The translations under genes were made by a program, and so were the position numbers. Of a DNA stretch of 12,601 nucleotides, positions 1 to 6,471 are shown in pieces. The first letter of the stretch is position 1, and every line of letters starts with the position of its first letter. Below the pieces are notes generated by a model. That model had not been told where the DNA came from, made no database searches, and worked only from the letters and a program-made list of their open reading frames with translations. Origin of the DNA: Legionellaceae bacterium UBA2794 (GTDB taxonomy: Bacteria; Pseudomonadota; Gammaproteobacteria; Legionellales; Legionellaceae); the NCBI GenBank assembly GCA_002352055.1, contig DEHS01000015.1, positions 2,412 to 15,012 on the forward strand, written 5' to 3'.

Positions 1-685
1 TGCAAACCATTTTAAATTTAGTCGCGAGCAACAAGACAAATTTGCTGTTGACTCCATGAATAAAGCACTTCGTGCAATTGAAAGCGGGGCTTTTGCTGAA
101 GAAATTGCTCCTGTAACATTAAGCACCCGCAAAGGTGATGTTACAGTTACGGTTGATGAAGGCCCGGATGCAGCCAAAATTGCCAAAATTTCGCAATTAA
201 AGCCTGCTTTTAAAGCAGACGGCACAGTAACTGCTGCAAACTCAAGTTCCATTTCTGATGGAGCTGCAACTTTAATATTAATGAGTGCTGCGAATGCTGA
301 AAAAAGAGGGCTGAAACCCTTAGCGCGAATTGTAGCTCATGCTAGCCATGCTCAAGCACCTGAATGGTTTACAACTGCTCCTGTTGACGCCATTCGCAAG
401 GTCATGGATAAAGCGTCCTGGAAACCCAGTGATGTGGACTTATATGAAATTAATGAAGCATTCGCCGTGGTTACCATGGCAGCAATGAATCAGCTTGAAT
501 TAAATCCAGAACAGGTTAATATTCACGGCGGTGCCTGCGCATTAGGTCACCCTATCGGAGCTTCTGGAGCTCGCGTACTCGTTACTTTAATGCATGCATT
601 AAAGCAGCAAGGCAAAAAACGCGGTATAGCAAGCCTGTGCATCGGTGGTGGTGAAGCTACAGCGATGGCTATTGAATTAGTTTAG
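1..685 (+). CDS. Acetyl-CoA acetyltransferase (thiolase), C-terminal part; 5' end outside window
   Basis: The frame is open from base 2, ahead of the first in-window ATG at 56. The residues before that ATG (FSREQQDKFAVDS) match the conserved thiolase stretch before the C-terminal half, so this is an interior fragment: 227 residues of a family usually about 390-400 long. The catalytic motifs of the second half are intact. NEAFA lies at residues 133-137 counted from the ATG, GGACALGHPIGASG follows with the catalytic His at 165, and CIGGG carries the proton-shuttling Cys at 195. The nucleophilic Cys of the N-terminal half lies upstream. The enzyme interconverts acetoacetyl-CoA plus CoA with two acetyl-CoA in the cytoplasm. 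Beside HMG-CoA lyase and acetoacetyl-CoA synthetase it fits the last step of leucine breakdown, or the first step towards polyhydroxybutyrate. A longer-chain 3-ketoacyl-CoA thiolase cannot be excluded from this half alone. A hairpin follows the stop by about 10 nt. Confidence 0.93.
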   Translation, partial: ANHFKFSREQQDKFAVDSMNKALRAIESGAFAEEIAPVTLSTRKGDVTVTVDEGPDAAKIAKISQLKPAFKADGTVTAANSSSISDGAATLILMSAANAEKRGLKPLARIVAHASHAQAPEWFTTAPVDAIRKVMDKASWKPSDVDLYEINEAFAVVTMAAMNQLELNPEQVNIHGGACALGHPIGASGARVLVTLMHALKQQGKKRGIASLCIGGGEATAMAIELV

Positions 686-694
686 TTGGAATAA

Positions 695-725
695 AATTGG
701 GGCATGCGTGAGTGTGCCCCCAATT
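695..725 (+). terminator. Terminator-like hairpin after the thiolase gene
   Basis: AATTGGGGCA (695-704) pairs with TGCCCC-AATT (715-725) around a 10-nt loop, with one unpaired C in the 3' arm. The stem starts about 10 nt after the thiolase stop. There is no clean T-run after the 3' arm, but on the opposite strand the stem is followed by AATTTTATT. It could be a weak or bidirectional terminator, or a hairpin that separates or stabilises the thiolase mRNA from the downstream operon. Confidence 0.45.
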
Positions 726-805
726 GTTACCAACCACTTAAGTTATAAAGCGCCTGGTTTTTTATCCATTGGTGCTGATGTAAATAATAACAATAAAGGA
801 TGTAC

Positions 806-1120
806 ATGCTGCGACAAAGTCTCATATACCTGCTATTAAGTATTCTAATAGTAGTCTTTGCTAAATACGCCCATCTCCTCGTCGTTTATATAGATATGTT
901 TTTTACCTATGTTAATATAAAATTAACTCCGGTTTTCAGTCATACTGGCTGGGGTATACTTCTAAGAAAAATTTTGGTGCTGATGATTCTGCCTTTAATT
1001 ATTGCTGCGATTCCAGCACTGATTTATCGAGTCATCAAAGGGCATGAAATGCCTCATTTTATGGCAACGGTATGGGTAATATGGACTGTTATAGTGTTGA
1101 GCGATATTTTGATACGGTAA
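806..1120 (+). CDS. Small multi-pass membrane protein, unknown function
   Basis: This is a 104-residue hydrophobic protein of no family I recognise. It shows three likely membrane helices: roughly residues 6-28 (LIYLLLSILIVVF...), 55-75 (ILVLMILPLIIAAIPALIY) and 84-102 (ATVWVIWTVIVLSDIL). Short polar loops with basic residues (LLRK, RVIKGHE) separate the second and third. Two in-frame ATGs exist, at 800 and 806. The Shine-Dalgarno AAAGGA (795-800) overlaps the first and sits 5 nt before the second, so 806 is chosen; 800 would add two residues. The stop codon overlaps the Shine-Dalgarno of the carboxylase beta gene 9 bp downstream, so the two are probably translationally coupled. Position suggests it is the first gene of the leucine operon. 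A role in transport or envelope is only a guess, since there is no transporter motif. Confidence 0.8.
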   Translation: MLRQSLIYLLLSILIVVFAKYAHLLVVYIDMFFTYVNIKLTPVFSHTGWGILLRKILVLMILPLIIAAIPALIYRVIKGHEMPHFMATVWVIWTVIVLSDILIR

Positions 1121-1129
1121 GGACAAACC

Positions 1130-2737
1130 ATGGTGACTCTAGTCAGTCAGATCAATACAGGCAGTCAGGAATTTAAAAGTAATGAAACAGCCATGCAAAG
1201 CCTGGTTGAAGAATTACAAACAAAGATAAACCAAAACGCATTGGGTGGAGATGAGAAAGCCCGTGCCAGACATTTGCAACATGGCAAGTTATTGCCTCGT
1301 GAGCGTTTGTACCAGCTGCTGGATCCAGGAAGTCCTTTTCTTGAATTTTCTCCCTTGGCAGCCTATGAAGTATATGATGATCCCGTTCCTGGTGCGGGTA
1401 TTATTACCGGTATTGGCTATGTTTCCGGAACTGAATGTGTCATTGTAGTCAATGACGCAACCGTCAAGGGCGGAACTTATTATCCACTTACCGTTAAAAA
1501 ACATTTAAGAGCGCAAGAAATTGCTCTGACCAATAACTTACCTTGTATTTATCTTGTCGATTCAGGTGGCGCCTTTCTCCCGTTACAAGATGAAGTCTTC
1601 CCTGATCGCGATCATTTTGGACGTATTTTTTATAATCAGGCGCAAATGTCCGCAAGAAATATCCCTCAAATTGCAGTGGTAATGGGTTCGTGCACCGCGG
1701 GGGGAGCTTATGTTCCTGCTATGGCGGATGAATCCATCATGGTAAAAAATCAGGCTACTATTTTTTTGGGTGGTCCTCCCCTAGTTAAAGCAGCTACTGG
1801 AGAAGTTATCAGTGCTGAAGAATTGGGTGGTGCTGAAGTACATTGCCGCAACTCCGGAGTGGCAGATCATTATGCAGAACATGATGCCCATGCGCTTCAC
1901 CTTGCTCGAGTCTCAATTGCTAATTTAAACCGCAAAAAAAATGAATCGATTAAACGTATTGCAACGATTGATCCGTTATATGATAGTCATGAACTCAATG
2001 GAATTGTACCTGCAGATCCCAGAAAACCCTTTGATATTAAAGAAATTATCGCACGGTTAGTAGATGGTTCTGAATTTGATGAATTCAAGGCGCTTTTTGG
2101 TACCACTTTGGTGTGCGGTTTTGCACATTTATACGGATATCCAGTAGGAATAATTGCCAATAACGGTATTCTTTTTAGCGAAAGCGCATTAAAAGCTACA
2201 CATTTTATCGAATTATGTTGCCAGCGAAAAATCCCTTTAATTTTCCTGCAAAATATAACCGGATTCATGGTGGGCTCAAAGTATGAGGCTTCTGGAATTG
2301 CCAAACACGGAGCAAAAATGGTTACTGCGGTAGCCAATGCCAATGTTCCTAAGTTTACCGTTATTGTAGGTGGTAGTTTTGGAGCAGGTAATTATGCGAT
2401 GTGTGGGCGCGCCTATAATCCGCGCTTTATGTGGTCCTGGCCAAATTCAAGAATTTCTGTAATGGGAGGAGAGCAGGCTGCTAATGTGCTCGCTCAAGTG
2501 ACCAAAGACAAATATATGAAACAAAAGAAAGAGTGGCCTTGTGAAGAAGAGGAACAATTTAAAGCAATCATGCGCAGTCAATATGAAGCGCAAGGCAATC
2601 CATATTACGCCAGTGCCAGATTATGGGATGATGGTGTCATTATGCCGCAAGATACCCGTACTGTTCTTGGTTTAAGTTTATCCGCAGCCTTAAATGCCCC
2701 AATTGAATCGACACGTTTTGGCGTGTTTCGCATGTAA
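1130..2737 (+). CDS. mccB: Methylcrotonyl-CoA carboxylase, beta (carboxyltransferase) subunit
   Basis: The 535-residue length matches bacterial MCC beta (LiuB) subunits. Two crotonase-fold carboxyltransferase halves are visible. The N half (about 35-290) carries SCTAGGAYVPAMADE (187-201) and FLGGPPLVKAATGE (212-225). The C half (about 300-530) carries GGSFGAGNYAMCGRAYNPR (414-432) and MWSWPNSRISVMGGEQAA. The glycine pairs form the oxyanion holes that position the carboxybiotin and acyl-CoA thioester. The NYAMCGRAYxPRFxWxWPN stretch favours methylcrotonyl-CoA over propionyl-CoA as substrate, and the neighbouring hydratase and HMG-CoA lyase agree. Geranyl-CoA carboxylase is the main alternative. 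The subunit transfers CO2 from biotin on the alpha subunit (3534-5495) to 3-methylcrotonyl-CoA, giving 3-methylglutaconyl-CoA in leucine degradation. The start has a good TAAGGA Shine-Dalgarno (1118-1123), 6 nt upstream. Confidence 0.93.
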   Translation: MVTLVSQINTGSQEFKSNETAMQSLVEELQTKINQNALGGDEKARARHLQHGKLLPRERLYQLLDPGSPFLEFSPLAAYEVYDDPVPGAGIITGIGYVSGTECVIVVNDATVKGGTYYPLTVKKHLRAQEIALTNNLPCIYLVDSGGAFLPLQDEVFPDRDHFGRIFYNQAQMSARNIPQIAVVMGSCTAGGAYVPAMADESIMVKNQATIFLGGPPLVKAATGEVISAEELGGAEVHCRNSGVADHYAEHDAHALHLARVSIANLNRKKNESIKRIATIDPLYDSHELNGIVPADPRKPFDIKEIIARLVDGSEFDEFKALFGTTLVCGFAHLYGYPVGIIANNGILFSESALKATHFIELCCQRKIPLIFLQNITGFMVGSKYEASGIAKHGAKMVTAVANANVPKFTVIVGGSFGAGNYAMCGRAYNPRFMWSWPNSRISVMGGEQAANVLAQVTKDKYMKQKKEWPCEEEEQFKAIMRSQYEAQGNPYYASARLWDDGVIMPQDTRTVLGLSLSAALNAPIESTRFGVFRM

Positions 2738-2742
2738 AGGAT

Positions 2743-3525
2743 ATGAGTGTGAATGATTTATTATATGAAGTTCAAGACCATGTGTGCTACCTGACCATTA
2801 ACCGGGTAAACAAACATAATGCTTTTGATAATCACCTGTTGGCAGAAATGCAAACACAGCTCAATACTGCATTAGACGACTCTAATATACGCGTCATTGT
2901 TCTCAAGGCAAACGGAACACATTTTTCTGCAGGTGCGGACTTAGGCTGGATGCAACGTATGGCAGACTATAGCGCAGAAGAGAATTTAAAAGATACCATG
3001 GTTTTAGGCAATTTAATGTATTCATTAAACCAAAGCCATAAACCTACTATTGCAATGATTCAGGGATCGGCTTTTGGGGGTGGTGCAGGACTTGCAGCTG
3101 CTTGTGATATAGCTATAGCAGCAACAACAGCCCGATTTTGTTTTTCAGAAGTGAAACTTGGCTTAATACCGGCAGTGATAAGTCCCTATGTGGTTAAAGC
3201 CATGGGTGAACGAACCGCACAGATGCTGTTTATGAGTGCAGAAATTTTTGATGCACCGCGAGCCCAAAGTTTAAACCTGGTGCAGCATTGTGTTCCAGAA
3301 GATAATTTGCTTGAATTTACTATGGAATATGCGAAAAAAATAAGTCTCAATGCGCCCGAAGCGGTGATCATGTCGAAACAATTGGTACGTTATGTAGCTG
3401 ATAAAAAAATGGATGAGGAGCTGGTGTATTACACTGCGTCTCTCATTGCTCAAAAAAGAATATCTGCTGAAGGACAGCAGGGACTAAAGGCTTTTCTAAA
3501 TAAAGAAACACCCAACTGGAATTAG
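2743..3525 (+). CDS. liuC: Enoyl-CoA hydratase/isomerase family protein, probable methylglutaconyl-CoA hydratase
   Basis: A 260-residue single-domain crotonase. FSAGADLGWM (61-70) and FGGGAGLAAACD (111-122) form the oxyanion hole, and SEVKLGLIPAVISPYV (135-150) supplies the catalytic acid Glu136, equivalent to Glu164 of mitochondrial crotonase. The other crotonase glutamate (Glu144, in GCEL) is Gly116 here. The KLGLIPAVISPYV form is characteristic of the proteobacterial leucine-pathway hydratase group. Lying between the two MCC subunit genes, it most likely hydrates 3-methylglutaconyl-CoA to HMG-CoA. General short-chain enoyl-CoA hydratase activity is possible. The start is uncertain. AAAGGA (2736-2741) is only 1 nt from the ATG at 2743 but 7 nt from an in-frame GTG at 2749, so translation may begin at 2749 and give a product two residues shorter. 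Confidence 0.9.
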   Translation: MSVNDLLYEVQDHVCYLTINRVNKHNAFDNHLLAEMQTQLNTALDDSNIRVIVLKANGTHFSAGADLGWMQRMADYSAEENLKDTMVLGNLMYSLNQSHKPTIAMIQGSAFGGGAGLAAACDIAIAATTARFCFSEVKLGLIPAVISPYVVKAMGERTAQMLFMSAEIFDAPRAQSLNLVQHCVPEDNLLEFTMEYAKKISLNAPEAVIMSKQLVRYVADKKMDEELVYYTASLIAQKRISAEGQQGLKAFLNKETPNWN

Positions 3526-3533
3526 GGGCTTGC

Positions 3534-5495
3534 ATGTTTAACAAAATTCTTATTGCCAATAGAGGCGAAATTGCCTGTAGAATCATTAAAACAGCTCGCT
3601 CCATGGGCATTCACACCGTGGCAGTTTACTCTACCGTTGATAAAGACAATCTTCATGTGACCCTTGCAGACAGTGCTTATTGCATTGGCGAAGCACCTGC
3701 TAAGGACAGCTATTTAAACAGTGATCGGATAATACAAGCAGCGGTTGCAAGTGGCGCACAAGCCATTCACCCTGGTTATGGATTTTTATCAGAGAATCCA
3801 AAATTTGCCCAATCTTGTGAGGACGCGGGTATTGTTTTTATAGGTCCATCTGTGTCTGCAATGGAAGCCATGGCATCCAAGCAACTGGCCAAACAACTTC
3901 TTGAAAAAACAAATGTCCCGTTGACACCTGGTTATCATGGTGCGGAGCAAGCCGAAGAACTTTTGTTACATGAAGCAAGAACCATTGGTTTTCCCGTACT
4001 GATAAAAGCCGCAAATGGTGGGGGTGGCAAAGGCATGCGTGCTGTTTCTAATGAAGCTGAATTTAGTGATGCTTTGGCAGGAGCGAAAAGAGAATCGCTG
4101 GCAAGCTTTGGCGACGATACCATGATAATTGAAAAACTGGTTGTAAATCCACGCCATGTTGAGATGCAGATTATGGCTGATAACCATGGAAATGTGGTTC
4201 ATCTTTTTGAGCGTGATTGTTCCATACAACGCCGTCATCAAAAAATCATAGAAGAAGCCCCTGCGCCTGACCTTTCCCCTTCCATGCGTGCACGACTCGC
4301 AGAAGCTGCGTGTGAGGTTGCGTTATCAATTAACTATCGAGGTGCGGGAACAGTAGAATTTTTAGTGGATAATAACGAGCATTTTTATTTCATGGAAATG
4401 AATACTCGCTTACAGGTAGAACATCCGGTTACTGAAATGATAACTCATATCGATTTGGTTGCCTGGCAGTTGAAAATTGCAGCTAATGAGCCTCTTCCAC
4501 TCAAACAGGAAGAAATAAAATCACATGGGCATGCGATAGAGTGCCGCATTTATGCAGAAGACCCATTTAATGAATTTATTCCCTCAATCGGACAACTCAA
4601 TTTTCTTCAAGAACCCACCGGTAAAGGGTTACGGATTGACTCAGGAGTTACAATTTCCTCATCAATAACCAGATATTACGATCCAATGATTGCCAAACTT
4701 ATTGCCTGGGGAGAAGACAGAGCAGAAGCACTGCAGCGATTACAAAATGCATTAACTCAATATTATATTGGCGGAGTTAAAACTAATATCCCTTTTCTGC
4801 AAGCAATATGTGCCCATCCCAAGTTTAAAAAGGCACAGTTAAGCACTGATTTTTTAACCCAGGAAACTTTAAACCTGAGTCAACCTGATAAAAAACTCGC
4901 TTTATTAATGGCTATAAGTTTTGATTATTTAAATACGATACAAAAACTCAATGATCCTCTACTTTCAGACTCTTTTGCCTGGGAAATTAATGGCCGCGCT
5001 CACTGGATTTGGCGATATCTTGAAAAAGACATGGTAGTTGAGGCAAAAATTAATCCCATTAATAACGCACAATTCACTGTGGTCATAGATAACGAAGAAT
5101 ATCCAATCACTGCCAAAATACAAGATGACATTTTGCGAGTAGAAACTCAAGGCCAACAGCATCAGGTAACTTTCGTAAATAATGTTGCTCATATTACTTT
5201 TTATAGCGAACACGGCGCATGTGTCGTAGAACGATTCAATTGGAATAAGCTTAATTCTCAAGATAGTTCACATACAGGCCAATTAACAGCCCCTATGCCT
5301 GCCACTGTCGTTGCGATTCTTAAAAATAGAGGGGACGCCGTTAAGGCAGGCGAGCGCTTGATAATTCTTGAAGCAATGAAAATGGAGCACACCATTCATG
5401 CACCGATTGATGGTATATTATTAGAAATATTCTATGAAATAGGCGCCCAGGTTAACGAAGGGGCTGAGTTACTATCCCTTAGTGAACCGACCTGA
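3534..5495 (+). CDS. mccA: Methylcrotonyl-CoA carboxylase, alpha (biotin carboxylase and biotin carrier) subunit
   Basis: The 653-residue protein has the classical acyl-CoA carboxylase alpha layout. The biotin carboxylase N domain opens with KILIANRGEIACRII (4-18). The ATP-grasp domain follows, with the glycine-rich loop NGGGGKGMR (161-169), catalytic MNTRLQVEHPVTE (289-301) and Arg292. The biotin carboxylase C domain lies at about 334-440 and a divergent linker/BT region at about 450-575. A biotinyl domain ends the protein, with EAMKMEH (613-619) and the biotinylated Lys616. It carboxylates its own biotin with ATP and bicarbonate and hands CO2 to the beta subunit encoded at 1130. The subunits assemble in the cytoplasm, and a biotin-protein ligase must act on it. 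The Shine-Dalgarno TAGGGG overlaps the upstream stop and lies 5 nt before the ATG. Substrate assignment to methylcrotonyl-CoA rests on the beta subunit and operon context; the alpha sequence alone would also fit propionyl- or geranyl-CoA carboxylase. Confidence 0.93.
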   Translation: MFNKILIANRGEIACRIIKTARSMGIHTVAVYSTVDKDNLHVTLADSAYCIGEAPAKDSYLNSDRIIQAAVASGAQAIHPGYGFLSENPKFAQSCEDAGIVFIGPSVSAMEAMASKQLAKQLLEKTNVPLTPGYHGAEQAEELLLHEARTIGFPVLIKAANGGGGKGMRAVSNEAEFSDALAGAKRESLASFGDDTMIIEKLVVNPRHVEMQIMADNHGNVVHLFERDCSIQRRHQKIIEEAPAPDLSPSMRARLAEAACEVALSINYRGAGTVEFLVDNNEHFYFMEMNTRLQVEHPVTEMITHIDLVAWQLKIAANEPLPLKQEEIKSHGHAIECRIYAEDPFNEFIPSIGQLNFLQEPTGKGLRIDSGVTISSSITRYYDPMIAKLIAWGEDRAEALQRLQNALTQYYIGGVKTNIPFLQAICAHPKFKKAQLSTDFLTQETLNLSQPDKKLALLMAISFDYLNTIQKLNDPLLSDSFAWEINGRAHWIWRYLEKDMVVEAKINPINNAQFTVVIDNEEYPITAKIQDDILRVETQGQQHQVTFVNNVAHITFYSEHGACVVERFNWNKLNSQDSSHTGQLTAPMPATVVAILKNRGDAVKAGERLIILEAMKMEHTIHAPIDGILLEIFYEIGAQVNEGAELLSLSEPT

Positions 5496-5511
5496 TTAAA
5501 ACGAGATTATT

Positions 5512-6420
5512 ATGGACTATCCTCAACAGGTAACGATAATAGAAGTGGGTCCTCGTGATGGCTTACAAAATGAGGCATCATTTGTATCAAGCTATCACAA
5601 AGTTCAATTAATAAATTTACTCAGTCATTCAGGTCTAAAAAATATCGAAGTGACTAGTTTTGTCTCTGCGAAAGCCATCCCCCAATTAGCTGACAATGGT
5701 GTGGTGTTTGAAGCGATTGAAAAACTGCCTGGAATAGCTTATTCAGCTCTCGTTCCCAATGAGCGCGGAATGGAAAAGGCATTACAAGCTGGAGTAAAGG
5801 AAATCGCGGTTTTCACCGCTGCCAGTGAGTTATTTAACCAACGTAATATAAATTGTTCTATAAAAGAAAGTATTGACCGATTTAAACCGGTGCTTAAACT
5901 CGCTAAAGAGAATCATATTAAAGTACGTGGATATATCTCTTGTGTGCTTGGCTGTCCTTATCAAGGGGAAATTTTACCAACACAGGTGGTCAATGTAGCG
6001 CAACAGCTTCTGGAGTTAGGTGTTGATGAGATTTCCCTGGGAGATACAATTGGTGTTGGCACTCCCAAACAGACTCAAATGGTTTTAGATAAAATACTTA
6101 AAGTATTGTCTCGAGAGCAGCTGGCCATGCATTTTCACGACACATACGGTCAGGCCATGGCCAATATTTATACCTCATTGAATAATGGAGTTCATCGATT
6201 CGACAGTTCGGTAGCAGGACTTGGAGGCTGTCCCTACGCAAGAGGAGCCAGTGGTAATGTGGCAACTGAAGACGTACTTTATTTGATGCATGGTTTGGGT
6301 ATTGAAACTGGAGTCGATATTTTTAAAATAGTGGCAGCAGGAGATATGATTTGCAAAGTACTTGGACGTAAAAATCAGTCAAAAGTGGCAAATGCCATGT
6401 TGGCCAATCCCTGTAATTAA
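5512..6420 (+). CDS. mvaB: Hydroxymethylglutaryl-CoA lyase
   Basis: A 302-residue TIM-barrel lyase of the DRE-TIM/HMGL-like family, of normal length. EVGPRDGLQNE (11-21) holds the catalytic Arg15 and metal ligand Asp16. HFHDTYGQA (207-215) supplies metal ligands His207 and His209. GLGGCPYARGASGNVATED (237-253; signature loop) has the catalytic Cys240 and ligand Asn249. These line up one for one with Arg41, Asp42, His233, His235, Cys266 and Asn275 of human HMGCL. It cleaves HMG-CoA to acetyl-CoA and acetoacetate with a divalent cation, the last committed leucine-degradation step. The related homocitrate and isopropylmalate synthases lack the GGCPYA loop. It starts 16 bp after mccA with only a weak Shine-Dalgarno (ACGAG, 5501-5505), which might lower its translation relative to the carboxylase. 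Confidence 0.96.
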   Translation: MDYPQQVTIIEVGPRDGLQNEASFVSSYHKVQLINLLSHSGLKNIEVTSFVSAKAIPQLADNGVVFEAIEKLPGIAYSALVPNERGMEKALQAGVKEIAVFTAASELFNQRNINCSIKESIDRFKPVLKLAKENHIKVRGYISCVLGCPYQGEILPTQVVNVAQQLLELGVDEISLGDTIGVGTPKQTQMVLDKILKVLSREQLAMHFHDTYGQAMANIYTSLNNGVHRFDSSVAGLGGCPYARGASGNVATEDVLYLMHGLGIETGVDIFKIVAAGDMICKVLGRKNQSKVANAMLANPCN

Positions 6421-6471
6421 GCCGGTAACCAACAAATACTAACGGGACGATAAGCAAGTGAGAATTTATTC

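Noticed and set aside
724..749. Promoter TTGTTA ... TATAAA before the small membrane protein gene
   Set aside because: The spacer is 14 bp, too short for a sigma-70 promoter, and no better pair was found in 686-799.
732..763. AACCA ... TGGTT followed by a T6 run as a second terminator after the thiolase
   Set aside because: The stem is only 5 bp with a loop of about 18 nt, so it is too weak to call.
3966..4241. Reverse-strand ORFs within mccA (3935-4123, 3966-4241, 4965-5261)
   Set aside because: All lie fully inside a conserved coding frame with intact motifs; their translations show no domain features.
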